Assembly: GCA_002311865.1 (NCBI GenBank) | Contig: DBZV01000131.1 | Span: forward strand, 29,163-57,341 | Length of the DNA: 28,179 nucleotides | DNA from: Dehalococcoidia bacterium UBA1151 | Lineage (GTDB): Bacteria > Chloroflexota > Dehalococcoidia > Lucifugimonadales > Lucifugimonadaceae | Direction: 5' to 3' | Shown here: positions 15,788 to 23,662 of the stretch, piece by piece | Position numbering within the stretch: the stretch's first letter is position 1 | Layout of the letters: each line of letters opens with the position of its first letter | Notes under the pieces: generated by a model | Databases searched by the model: none | Told to the model about the DNA's origin: nothing | Seen by the model: the letters and a program-made list of their open reading frames with translations, nothing else | Made by a program: the position numbers and the translations under genes

Positions 15788-17035
15788 TTGAAAAGAAGAC
15801 GCTACAAAAGCCGCAACAAGAAGTTCCAGGGACCCTGGATCACCGACGAACTTGGAATTGATCGCGGAGATCGAATCCGCCTGCAGCTGGGTGACCCGCA
15901 CGAGACGGGCGAGACGAGCGCGATCTACGAAGGCATCAGTGTCGCGGTAGCCGGTGGTGTTCCCGGTGAGACGGTGGATGTTGAGATAACTCGCCGCTAC
16001 CCGGACTCGTTGGCTGCAACGGTGATCGAGATCGATAACCCTTCGTCTGATCGGACGGAACCTCTCTGTCCGTACTATCTGGCATGCAGCGGATGCCAGT
16101 GGCAGCACGTTACATACGAGAGGCAACTTGAGCTCAAATGGGAACGTGTTGAGCGGGCGATCAGGGAGTATTCAGAGTTCGCGGGCGTGAACATCCTCCC
16201 TACCCTGCCGTCGCCAGACCAATTCGGCTATCGGAATCATGCCCGCTTCACCGTCCGCAAGAGTGGTGAAATTGGATACGTAAATCGACACACTCGGCAG
16301 TGGCTGCGGGTGGACAAATGTCTGTTGATGGCCGATCAGATCAACTCTGCACTGGGCAAGATGCAGGATCACGTCCGCGGAATGTCGCAGATGTCGATAA
16401 GAGTTGGCGTGAATACGGGAGACATGCTGATCCAGCCGAAGTTGCCGAATCCTGCCATTGATCTGGAATCTGGTGGGCGTGACTACACGGAGGCCCTGAA
16501 TGGTCGATCATATCGAGTGGCCGGATCGTCATTCTTCCAGGTGAACACTGCGCAGGCGGAGAACCTTGCGGAGATACTCGCGGACCGGTTGCAGTTGCGC
16601 GACGACGAAACGCTTATCGACGCATACAGTGGCGTTGGCACGTTTGCGATCATGTTGGCTCCATACGTGCGGAGGGTGATCGTAATCGAAGAGTCCAACT
16701 CCGCGGTTGAGGATGCAAAACATAACGCTCAGGACATACCAAACATCGAATTCATCAAAGCGCGGACTGAAGATGCGATGCCAAAACTGAGCGGGGAGGT
16801 GGACGTCCTGATCCTGGACCCTCCCCGAAGGGGCTGCCACCCTGAAGCGATTGAGGCCACGAAACAGCTTTTGCCGGGCAAAATCGCCATGGTCTCATGC
16901 GATCCTCAAACCATGGCACGCGACCTGGCATCGCTGTGTGCGGACTCGCCGTTCATACTTGAAGAGGTGCAACCTGTGGACCTGTTTCCGCAGACGCACC
17001 ATGTTGAATGCATTGCCATCTTGAAAAAGGCGTAA
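15788..17035 (+). CDS. rlmD: 23S rRNA (uracil-5)-methyltransferase, RlmD/RlmCD family
   Basis: This enzyme uses SAM to form m5U in 23S rRNA. A basic N-terminus and TRAM-like beta domain (residues 1-80) are followed by Fe-S cysteines in CPYYLACSGCQWQH and RVDKC. The methyltransferase core has SFFQVNTAQAENL, motif I LIDAYSGVGTFAIMLA, motif IV LDPPRRGC, and the catalytic Cys in VSCDP. It ends with PVDLFPQTHHVECIAILKK, typical of the family. The frame stays open upstream to ATG 15653, but the extra 45 residues look non-coding and contain promoter-like AT-rich sequence. I therefore prefer TTG 15788 (415 residues), though its ribosome site is weak and the start is uncertain. Confidence 0.93.
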   Translation: MKRRRYKSRNKKFQGPWITDELGIDRGDRIRLQLGDPHETGETSAIYEGISVAVAGGVPGETVDVEITRRYPDSLAATVIEIDNPSSDRTEPLCPYYLACSGCQWQHVTYERQLELKWERVERAIREYSEFAGVNILPTLPSPDQFGYRNHARFTVRKSGEIGYVNRHTRQWLRVDKCLLMADQINSALGKMQDHVRGMSQMSIRVGVNTGDMLIQPKLPNPAIDLESGGRDYTEALNGRSYRVAGSSFFQVNTAQAENLAEILADRLQLRDDETLIDAYSGVGTFAIMLAPYVRRVIVIEESNSAVEDAKHNAQDIPNIEFIKARTEDAMPKLSGEVDVLILDPPRRGCHPEAIEATKQLLPGKIAMVSCDPQTMARDLASLCADSPFILEEVQPVDLFPQTHHVECIAILKKA

Positions 17036-17046
17036 GGGTGGGTGTG

Positions 17047-17694
17047 ATGGCCTCGAAATCGATGTTGTTATCGACCAAGTTGGTTCTGGCTTCAGGTTCA
17101 CCGCGCCGATCAGAAATCATGAAGTCAGCCGGATTCAAATTCGAGATCCAAGTTCCTAACGTGGACGAAGGCATTATTGGCGATGGATTTCCGGCCGAAG
17201 AACTGGCTGTAGAGCTTGCAAGAGCAAAGGCCAAGGCCGTGGCGAATGACATGCCAGATGCTATCGTCGTTGCCGCGGACACGGTCGTATCGAAAGACGG
17301 TGTTCTCTACTCCAAGCCACACGACGCTGACGACGCCGTCCGCATGTTGCTGCAGCTTGGCGACAGCAGCCACACCGTCACCACCGGGGTTTCCGTTGTC
17401 AGATTTGGTCAGCGTTGGGCGCATTATGAATCCACCATCGTGAATATGCGAGACTACGATGCAGATGAAATTGCAGCTTATGTTGAGAGCGGGAGTCCCT
17501 TGGACAAGGCCGGCGCCTACGGAATTCAAGATGAATCGTTCATGCCCGCGGCATCGATTGAAGGCTGCTATCTGAACGTTGTTGGCCTGCCCATGTGCCT
17601 CGCCAGCAAACTGATGGCCCGCGCGTTGCTGTTCGAGGATAGCGCGCGCGCCGACTGCCCGAACCACAACATGCTGCCGGGGCTTGCCATATGA
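17047..17694 (+). CDS. maf: Maf-like nucleotide pyrophosphatase
   Basis: This 215-residue Maf/HAM1-type protein hydrolyses non-canonical or excess NTPs (dTTP/UTP for the YhdE subgroup) to the monophosphate. Motifs are LASGSPRRSEIM near residues 13-24, VAADTVVSKDG, and DKAGAYGIQDE. The combination with DKAGAYGIQ fits the dTTP/UTP-type rather than the m7GTP-type. The frame extends 13 codons upstream, but those codons lie inside rlmD, so ATG 17047 after AAGGGTGGG is preferred. Its TGA stop overlaps the next ATG as ATGA, which couples it to the tat gene. Confidence 0.9.
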   Translation: MASKSMLLSTKLVLASGSPRRSEIMKSAGFKFEIQVPNVDEGIIGDGFPAEELAVELARAKAKAVANDMPDAIVVAADTVVSKDGVLYSKPHDADDAVRMLLQLGDSSHTVTTGVSVVRFGQRWAHYESTIVNMRDYDADEIAAYVESGSPLDKAGAYGIQDESFMPAASIEGCYLNVVGLPMCLASKLMARALLFEDSARADCPNHNMLPGLAI

Positions 17695-18065
17695 ATTTCA
17701 TGGGCATTGGTCCTATGGAGATCATGGTCGTGGCCATTCTGGCGTTCTTCCTGCTTGGCCCCAAGAAGATGGCTGAGGCGGGTAAGACGTTCGGCAAGGT
17801 CTTACGGGAGCTTCGGGAACAGCGCGATGAGTTCACGTCGCTGATTATGGAGAGCGCCGATATATCGGACCCCGATGACAAGCCGAAGAACCGGATTATT
17901 CCCGCACCGGTTGATATGGCGGCGCCGGAAGGTGCAGTTGCTCAGTCCGGTGATCCGGGCGATGGATCCGAGCCGGCGCTCGAGGATCTTCCAGCAGCGA
18001 CTGATGTTGAGGGATCAATAGTTTCTGAGTCGTCCGAAGATAAGTCCGAACCCGAGGTTACCTAG
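17691..18065 (+). CDS. tatB: Sec-independent translocase subunit, TatB-like
   Basis: This is a 124-residue TatA/B-family protein. A single N-terminal membrane helix (PMEIMVVAILAFFLLGPKKM, residues 8-27) is followed by the amphipathic helix AEAGKTFGKVLRELREQRDEF. A long acidic, low-complexity tail follows, rich in Asp, Glu, Ser and Pro. The LGPKKM hinge and longer length suggest TatB rather than TatA, but the two are hard to separate by sequence. It overlaps maf by four bases and stands two bases before tatC, so the TatBC receptor complex is probably made from one message. Confidence 0.85.
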   Translation: MNFMGIGPMEIMVVAILAFFLLGPKKMAEAGKTFGKVLRELREQRDEFTSLIMESADISDPDDKPKNRIIPAPVDMAAPEGAVAQSGDPGDGSEPALEDLPAATDVEGSIVSESSEDKSEPEVT

Positions 18066-18067
18066 GA

Positions 18068-18829
18068 GTGTCGTCTCAGCGGGAGATGCCTTTCCTCTCC
18101 CACATCAGTGAGTTGAAGCGGCGCCTCACCTGGTCCGCCCTGTTTTTCATCGTCACGGTGGGCACGTCGTTAGCCTTTCACCGGCACATAATCAGATTCC
18201 TGGTGGAGCCCGCAGAGGACATCAACGCCTTCACTGGCGGTACCCTGATATTCACCGACTTGACTGAATTCTGGGGTGCGGCCGTAAAGATATCGGTCCT
18301 GACCGGTGCGCTTGTCACGCTGCCGTTTGTAGCGTTGCAGTTCAGCCTGTTCCTGGGACCGGGACTAAACAGGAGAGAGCGCAAGTGGCTCTACCTGCTG
18401 ATGCCGTTCGCGCTGCTCTCATTCGCGGGAGGCGTCGCGTTTGGGTACTACGTGCTCATACCGCCGGCTATCAACTTCCTGCTGAACTTCGCGGGCGACG
18501 TTGCCACGCCGCTCATTCGAATTGGCTCATATCTGAACCTTGTCACGATGTTGCTGTTTTGGATGGGGTTGTCGTTTGAACTACCGGTGGTGATGTTCTT
18601 CCTGGCGAAGATCCACGTGGTCACGCCCCAATTCTTCGGCAGCAAGCGCAAATATGCCGTGGTGGGGGCATTTATTATTGGAGCGATGATCACTCCAACA
18701 TTCGATCCATTTAACCAGTCACTTGTAGCTGGACCAATCATTGTTCTCTACGAGATTGGGTACTGGCTGGCGAGGCTGGGTGCCGGGCGGGACAAATCGG
18801 AGGCGACGGAAGCTTCCAGTTCGGCCTGA
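18068..18829 (+). CDS. tatC: Sec-independent translocase TatC
   Basis: TatC is the twin-arginine signal receptor of the Tat pathway, an inner-membrane protein with six helices. The 253-residue product begins with the family N-terminus MPFLSHISELKRRL. It has the conserved first-loop block ALVTLPFVALQFSLFLGPGLNRRERK, and an acidic residue in the helix motif FELPVVMFFLA. GTG 18068 lies two bases after the tatB stop, with AGGAG just upstream overlapping that stop (TAGGAG). It is the last gene before a palindromic terminator and a convergent tatA. Confidence 0.96.
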   Translation: MSSQREMPFLSHISELKRRLTWSALFFIVTVGTSLAFHRHIIRFLVEPAEDINAFTGGTLIFTDLTEFWGAAVKISVLTGALVTLPFVALQFSLFLGPGLNRRERKWLYLLMPFALLSFAGGVAFGYYVLIPPAINFLLNFAGDVATPLIRIGSYLNLVTMLLFWMGLSFELPVVMFFLAKIHVVTPQFFGSKRKYAVVGAFIIGAMITPTFDPFNQSLVAGPIIVLYEIGYWLARLGAGRDKSEATEASSSA

Positions 18830-18836
18830 TTCAAGC

Positions 18837-18864
18837 AAACAAAAAGCCCGGGAATTCCCGGGCT
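18837..18864 (-). terminator. Palindromic terminator between tatC and tatA
   Basis: A perfect 20-base palindrome, AGCCCGGGAATTCCCGGGCT, lies at 18845-18864. On the minus strand it is followed by TTTTTGTTT, a good U-tract, so it serves tatA best. On the plus strand the following bases are AAAGTTTT, so it may also end the tatBC message less efficiently. Confidence 0.88.
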
Positions 18865-18884
18865 AAAGTTTTGGCCAGTGCTAT

Positions 18885-19067
18885 TTAGGCCTTATTATCA
18901 GTTGACTCATCATCCGAGTCTTCTGAACTGTCTCCTTTGAGCTGAGATCGGAACTCTCTCAGGCCTTTGCCAATTCCGCCGCCAACCTCTGGCAGTCGAC
19001 CGACTCCGAAGATGACGAGGATGATCACCAGAATGATGACGATTTCAAGTGGGCCAATGCGTGGCAC
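18885..19067 (-). CDS. tatA: Sec-independent translocase subunit TatA
   Basis: This 60-residue TatA/E protein has a helix PLEIVIILVIILVIFGVGRL and then the diagnostic FGVGRLPEVGGGIGKGLREF hinge and amphipathic helix. It ends in a short acidic tail (SSEDSDDESTDNKA). TatA forms the pore or weakens the membrane during Tat transport. The GTG start has AGGAG eight bases upstream. The gene converges on tatC rather than sitting in the tatBC unit, so it is transcribed separately, perhaps with an input from the inverted repeat upstream. Confidence 0.95.
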   Translation of the reverse strand: MPRIGPLEIVIILVIILVIFGVGRLPEVGGGIGKGLREFRSQLKGDSSEDSDDESTDNKA

Positions 19068-19120
19068 GGGCGTTGCTCCTATTCAGTGGCGTGCTATTCT
19101 CGAACTTGTATTCCACACGC

Positions 19121-19138
19121 CGAACAACTCAATGTTCG
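19121..19138 (-). promoter_or_regulatory. Inverted repeat upstream of tatA
   Basis: CGAACA and TGTTCG form perfect six-base arms around ACTCAA. It lies 54 bases upstream of the tatA start in the lexA-tatA gap. It resembles the Gram-positive SOS box halves (GAAC..GTTC) but with eight bases between instead of four, so it is either an operator for another regulator or coincidental. Confidence 0.4.
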
Positions 19139-19233
19139 CACTGACATATCGCCCAGTCAACGATTTGAGTCCACGTGGCGAGTAATCTCACGGAGTCCGC
19201 GGAACTCGTCACGAGAATTTGGAGAGCCTAGAA

Positions 19234-19875
19234 TTAGTTGAGGTATCTCCAGACAGCCACTACTTTTCCTATCACTTCAACATCATCTGCTGACACGCGA
19301 AGCGGCTCCATCGTGCTATTGGCCGGCTGCAAACGAACGGTTGGGCCCTCTGCATAGAACCGTTTGAGAGTGGTCTCCTCATCTCTCTTTAGCCGCACCG
19401 CCGCCATCTCACCGTCTGCAACAGTCTTGACGCTCTCCATCACCACGAGATCACCGTCATCTATCAGGGCGTCGATCATGGACTGTCCCTTTACTTGCAG
19501 TGCGTAGAGCTTATTTCCACTGCCGATAATACTTTGAGGCAGTTCGATATACTCGTCGGCCTCTGTGGGCAAGGGAGCGTCCGCACTGGGCAATGAAATA
19601 GGTGAGCCAGCGGCGATTTGGCCCAGAATTGGTATCGCAACGCTCTCAGCCTGTGGCTGCTTGCGATTCAACAGTTCCAGTCCTCGAGAGACATCTGCAT
19701 GTCTGCGCAGAAACCCTTTCTCTCTGAGAGAGTTCAGGTTGTAGTCCACAACCGAAGTAGAGCTGATCCCGCACCCGCTCTGAATATCACGAACCGTGGG
19801 AGGATAGCCGTTCTCATCGAGAAAATCGGAGATGAACTCCAGCATCTTTCCTTGACGATCTGATAGATCTGCCAC
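19234..19875 (-). CDS. lexA: SOS-response repressor LexA
   Basis: This is a 213-residue LexA. The N-terminal winged helix (LSDRQGKMLEFISDFLDENGYPPTVRDI) binds DNA, and recognition-helix residues lie in GISSTSVVDYNLNSL. The self-cleavage Ala-Gly is A89-G90 in GQIAAGSPI. The catalytic Ser is S132 (GQSMIDALI) and the Lys is K171 (EETTLKRF). GTG 19875 is chosen because GGGAGAG at 19882-19888 lies six bases upstream. The frame stays open to TTG 19917 but no ribosome site supports it. A LexA-box-like site lies upstream, consistent with self-repression. Confidence 0.95.
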   Translation of the reverse strand: MADLSDRQGKMLEFISDFLDENGYPPTVRDIQSGCGISSTSVVDYNLNSLREKGFLRRHADVSRGLELLNRKQPQAESVAIPILGQIAAGSPISLPSADAPLPTEADEYIELPQSIIGSGNKLYALQVKGQSMIDALIDDGDLVVMESVKTVADGEMAAVRLKRDEETTLKRFYAEGPTVRLQPANSTMEPLRVSADDVEVIGKVVAVWRYLN

Positions 19876-19881
19876 CGCTAT

Positions 19882-19888
19882 CTCTCCC
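19882..19888 (-). promoter_or_regulatory. Ribosome site that fixes the lexA start
   Basis: On the minus strand GGGAGAG precedes GTG 19875 by six bases. It supports the shorter 213-residue LexA over the TTG start 14 codons upstream. Confidence 0.75.
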
Positions 19889-19964
19889 TGCCGGTCTATG
19901 CCGACGCTCGGTTGCAAAAAGGGTTCAGTACAACCTCAATACACTCTGAGGGACTCACCTATCC

Positions 19965-19976
19965 GCACTAATGTTC
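19965..19976 (-). promoter_or_regulatory. lexA: Candidate LexA box upstream of lexA
   Basis: On the minus strand the site reads GAACATTAGTGC, which matches the Gram-positive consensus GAAC-N4-GTTC except for one base in the second half. It lies 90 bases upstream of GTG 19875. A TTGGAT sequence just before it could be a -35 element, placing the site within the promoter. The match is suggestive, not proof. Confidence 0.45.
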
Positions 19977-20055
19977 TTATCCAACCTAATGCGGACTTAG
20001 CGCAGGTGTCAATCTCTCCGTGGCACTTTCTGTGCTTTGTATACGTAGTTGCCGC

Positions 20056-20861
20056 CTACGGGCTGTTACAGCCGGGCGGGTAGGAGGCGGTGCTGGCAGT
20101 CTCGCCGTTCGTATTTAGCAGTGATGCCTGATCTGGTTCGCTATTGGACCACATTGCAACGCCCGAACCAAACGAGAGGCCACCGGAATTCGAATGAATC
20201 TCGTTTGTATAGACGCGGATGGTTTCCCCGGGCGCTAAAGTCAGTGAGGGGAACTCCAATGTCGGTCGGCCGTCTGCGCTATCGAGCAGGGTCCAGCCAG
20301 ATCTGCGACCGTTGCGCCGGAGTTGATGATCTCCACGTACTCATCGGCCTCTGTACGCGGAGTTTCGCCATCAAAGAAGATGCAGGCTATTTCGATTTCG
20401 GGTACAACCGAAACGGGGAGGATGGTTGGAGCAGATTCTGTGACCGGCGTGGTCACTGCCGTCGGAGTTGGCAGCAGCGGGATTCTGGTGGCTGTAGCGG
20501 TAGGCTCGGCGATCGAGACATCGGTCGGCGCCGGAGCAGGGGTCGCCGTAGGTAGCGGCGGGCTTGGAATCGTAGAGGGAGGATTCGGTATCACCGTTGG
20601 TGATAGGACGATGGTAGGCGTGTGAACAACAACGCCGATGGTACTCACTGGTGATACGGGCGTGATTGAAGCTTGAACTGTCACCATCACGGTCGGTGTG
20701 GCCTGAGTCGAGTCAAGTGCTGGGGCGGCCAGTGTTGATACGGCGGTGTCTGGAGATCCACACCCTACCGCTAGCATCAGAATGCAGCCAGCTACCAGTC
20801 CCGATATGAGTCTCTGAAGGCGTTGGCGATTTGCGCGGAATGAAACAATTGAAATTCCCAA
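20056..20861 (-). pseudogene. Lamin-tail-domain lipoprotein, frameshifted
   Basis: The two parts read as one protein. The N-terminal part has a signal peptide ending in the lipobox LAVGC and a long Pro/Thr/Val/Ser linker. It then starts a lamin-tail domain (IEIACIFFDGETPRTEADEYVEIINSGATVADL) and stops at 20241. The other frame continues it exactly: WTLLDSADGRPTLEFPSLTL, then APGETIRVYTNE to a stop at 20056. The break is near 20293-20300, consistent with one lost base (CTGG versus CTGGG). The TTG 20861 start is a guess. The frame runs to ATG 20975 but crosses the rpsT terminator there. A sequencing error or genuine decay are both possible. Secreted LTD lipoproteins are common in Chloroflexota. 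Confidence 0.7.
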
Positions 20862-20941
20862 GATACCGGCATTATCTACGAATTCTCGTATCCAGACGCG
20901 TGCTGGCCTATGCGGATCACAGGCAAACATGAAATCTGCTG

Positions 20942-20972
20942 AGAAAGAACAATCCCGCCTGTTGGCGGGATT
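20942..20972 (-). terminator. Intrinsic terminator of rpsT
   Basis: AATCCCGCC (20951-20959) and GGCGGGATT (20964-20972) form a nine-base stem with a four-base loop. On the minus strand a T-rich GTTCTTTCTC follows. It begins 27 bases after the rpsT stop. Confidence 0.85.
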
Positions 20973-20998
20973 CATTCAATACTAGATGCGCCAGAGGC

Positions 20999-21259
20999 TT
21001 ACTCAGCCTGTCCCCTGGCCTGCGCCTTCACCAATCGTGAAATTCGGCGTGCGGCGTTGTTCTTGTGAATTACACCCTTGCTTGCCGCCCTTGCAAGTGC
21101 CTTCACCGCTGCGTCCACTCCAGCCTTCGCCTCATCCGAACTCGCATCCTCTGTGATGGCGGCACGAGCCGTGACTACACGAGTCCGCGCAATGGTGCGG
21201 TGTGGTTTGTTGACTATCGTCTTGTGATCTCTGACTCTTCTGCTTTTCTTACTTGGCAT
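20999..21259 (-). CDS. rpsT: 30S ribosomal protein S20
   Basis: This 86-residue basic protein of the small subunit binds the 5' and 3' minor domains of 16S rRNA. It starts MPSKKSRRVRDHKTIVNKPHRT and ends with the S20 block SKGVIHKNNAARRISRLVKA. Length and composition are typical. It stands alone between rel and a lipoprotein, with a strong terminator downstream, and a 70-base gap from rel upstream. Confidence 0.96.
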   Translation of the reverse strand: MPSKKSRRVRDHKTIVNKPHRTIARTRVVTARAAITEDASSDEAKAGVDAAVKALARAASKGVIHKNNAARRISRLVKAQARGQAE

Positions 21260-21329
21260 GCGGTCTCAGTCGAAACTCTTTCATCAAAATTCGACGCCAC
21301 CCGGAGCTTTGCTCCAAATGACGCCCCTG

Positions 21330-23597
21330 TTACAGGCCCTGTCTTACGATTCCGAAGACGCCTCTCACGTTTTCTAATCGCGAGAACAGCCTGCTCAATT
21401 GTTTACTCCCTGTAGTGTACACCGTGAGAGTGACGGTACAGGTGCTCGTTTCCTCGTCTTCTGTGGAAGTGAGCGAATGAATGTTGACCGTCTCTTCACT
21501 CACCAGCGAGGTCAGATCCCGGATCAGGCCAACGCGATCCCATGCTTCAATCTTGAAGCGGGCAGGAATGCGCGATGGGGAATGACCCCAGTCCACTTCC
21601 ACCAACCGGTCAGGCTGGTCTTTGCCTCTGAGATTGGAGCAGAGTGCCCGGTGGATGGTCACGCCGCGGCCACGGGTCAGATATCCGATGATTTCATCGC
21701 CGTAAACCGGGTTACAGCAGCGCGCTTCCCGTGTTAGCAGGCCACTCATTCCCATCACGATGGTTCCGGAGGTATCATCAACCTTTTTCAGGGGCTTCTC
21801 CGGTATATGTTCCGGGGCGTCTGGTGTGGCTGACATGAGTTTTGCCACCACTTCGCCCGCATGCAGGTTTCCGGAGCCAATCAGTTCATATAGCTCATTC
21901 GGGGATCCGTAACCCATCGCCTTCGCAACGTCCTCATGAGATAACTTCTCGTGAAGGCGTCGCAGCTGTCGTGAGAGGAATTCACGGCCCTGAGCTTGCT
22001 GCGCTTCCCGTTCCTGGCGCCGGAACCACTGACTAACTTTTGTCCGAGCGCTGGCCGTTTTGAGATATCCGAGATCTGGGTTCAGCCAATCGAGTCGCGG
22101 CTTCCCCTCGCCTTTCCGCTTCTGGATGGTTACAGTATCGCCGTTGTGAAGCGGTTTGTTCAGGCCTGTTAGCTTGCCATTGACTATGGCGCCGCCGGTC
22201 AGATGGCCCAGATCCGTGTGGATCTTATAGGCAAAATCGAGCGCCGTGCCACCAGCCGGAAGTTCAACAACATCCCCCGCTGGTGTGTACACAAACACCT
22301 GGTCCCGCAAAATGTCTGTTTTGATCTGCTCCAGCCACTCAAAATCCTCACCCTGATCTCGATCAGACTCCAGCAACTGCCGAAGCAGCGTCATTCCCTC
22401 ATCAAATCTGTCTAGAGAGTTTCCACCTTCTTTATAGAGCGTGTGCGCGGCAATCCCGTTCTCTGAGATATTGTGCATCTCCGGAGTACGAATTTGCACT
22501 TCAACCGGGAATCCATCCAGCGCTCTGACGGTGGTGTGAAGAGACTGGTACATATTGTCTTTGGGAGTGGCAATGTAATCGTCAAACTGGCCGCTCATAG
22601 GCGGCCACATCCCATGGATCACACCGAGAGCCGCATAGCAGTCGCCCACTGAGTCCACAAACACACGGAGGGCAAAGAGGTCATGGATATCGGTCAACTT
22701 CTTACTCTGAGCAGCATACCTAGCGGCCTTTTGGTGGATGCTGTAAATGTGCTTGGCGCGCCCGGTCACTTCTGCTTTTATATCTGCATCGGCAAGGGCC
22801 TGCTTCGTTTCTGCAGTCACCCGTTCAACGTACTCTTCACGCTCAGCTCGCTTACGCTGGAGCAGCCGTGAGAGAGCCCGGAATTCACGTGGCTGGAGAT
22901 ACTTGAAAGATTCATCTTCCAGCCGCCACTTCAGGTCCCACATTCCCAACCGATGTGCTAACGGTGCGTAAATTTCCAGGGTTTCGCGGGCGATTGCGAT
23001 CTGCCGGTTATGAGGCAACGCCTTCAGTGTGAGCATGTTGTGGAGCCTGTCAGCCAACTTGATCACAACAACGCGGACGTCTTTGGCCATTGCCACAAAC
23101 ATCTTGCGCATGGATGCGGCACGAGCCGTTGCCAGCTCAGCCTCTCTCTGCGAGCCACCATCCAGCCCACCGGAAATGGGGATCGTGCCATCGCGATTCC
23201 ATGGGAGCATGCTGCCGTCTGCGTTCAATTTGGTTACTGAATCGACAAGCGCCGCGACGGATGGGTTGAAGCGATTGACCAACTCTTTGTATTCAACATC
23301 GCAGTCTTCCAAGGTATCGTGAAGAAGACCTGCCGCCACGGTGTCCGGATCCATTCGCAACTGCGCCAGGTACTGGGCTGTGGCGATGGGATGTTCGATA
23401 AACGGTGAGCCTGATTTGCGTTGTTGATCCCGATGAGCATGGATGGCGAAATCGAGGGCACTTGAGATGAATTTGGTCTGCTCTTCGGTGAAGTTTTCTT
23501 TCACCACAGTCATCAGATTCGCACTCAAGTTGGCAGTTTGGCGCGTGCGCGATCGCGAGTTGTTTGAGGAGTCCAATGTTCTCTCTTGAGTAGCCAT
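21330..23597 (-). CDS. rel: Bifunctional-type (p)ppGpp synthetase/hydrolase (Rel/SpoT)
   Basis: This 755-residue long RSH makes and degrades the stringent-response alarmone. The HD hydrolase domain is intact: HDTLED with H93 and D94, and KLADRLHNMLTLKAL. The synthetase domain has GRAKHIYSIHQKAARYA and NMYQSLHTTVRALDGFPVEVQIRT. A TGS domain (VFVYTPAGDVVELPAGGTALDFAYKIH) and a C-terminal ACT domain follow. The loop that is RxKD in bifunctional Rel and ExDD in synthetase-only RelA reads QFDD at 337-340, so this protein combines an intact hydrolase with an acidic-type loop. ATG 23597 is preferred over TTG 23600, and neither has a clear ribosome site. Confidence 0.96.
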   Translation of the reverse strand: MATQERTLDSSNNSRSRTRQTANLSANLMTVVKENFTEEQTKFISSALDFAIHAHRDQQRKSGSPFIEHPIATAQYLAQLRMDPDTVAAGLLHDTLEDCDVEYKELVNRFNPSVAALVDSVTKLNADGSMLPWNRDGTIPISGGLDGGSQREAELATARAASMRKMFVAMAKDVRVVVIKLADRLHNMLTLKALPHNRQIAIARETLEIYAPLAHRLGMWDLKWRLEDESFKYLQPREFRALSRLLQRKRAEREEYVERVTAETKQALADADIKAEVTGRAKHIYSIHQKAARYAAQSKKLTDIHDLFALRVFVDSVGDCYAALGVIHGMWPPMSGQFDDYIATPKDNMYQSLHTTVRALDGFPVEVQIRTPEMHNISENGIAAHTLYKEGGNSLDRFDEGMTLLRQLLESDRDQGEDFEWLEQIKTDILRDQVFVYTPAGDVVELPAGGTALDFAYKIHTDLGHLTGGAIVNGKLTGLNKPLHNGDTVTIQKRKGEGKPRLDWLNPDLGYLKTASARTKVSQWFRRQEREAQQAQGREFLSRQLRRLHEKLSHEDVAKAMGYGSPNELYELIGSGNLHAGEVVAKLMSATPDAPEHIPEKPLKKVDDTSGTIVMGMSGLLTREARCCNPVYGDEIIGYLTRGRGVTIHRALCSNLRGKDQPDRLVEVDWGHSPSRIPARFKIEAWDRVGLIRDLTSLVSEETVNIHSLTSTEDEETSTCTVTLTVYTTGSKQLSRLFSRLENVRGVFGIVRQGL

Positions 23598-23662
23598 CAA
23601 TAATGATTTTAGCGTGTTGTGATTAGTCGCGGATTACACGGTTCAACTTTTCCACCCGCGTG

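Noticed and set aside
19922..19935. GGTT-N6-AACC as the LexA operator
   Set aside because: The arms do not match any known LexA box, and the GAACATTAGTGC site further upstream is a better candidate.
20862..20975. Lipoprotein start at ATG 20975
   Set aside because: That ATG lies in the arm of the rpsT terminator hairpin, and the first 38 residues have no signal-peptide character.
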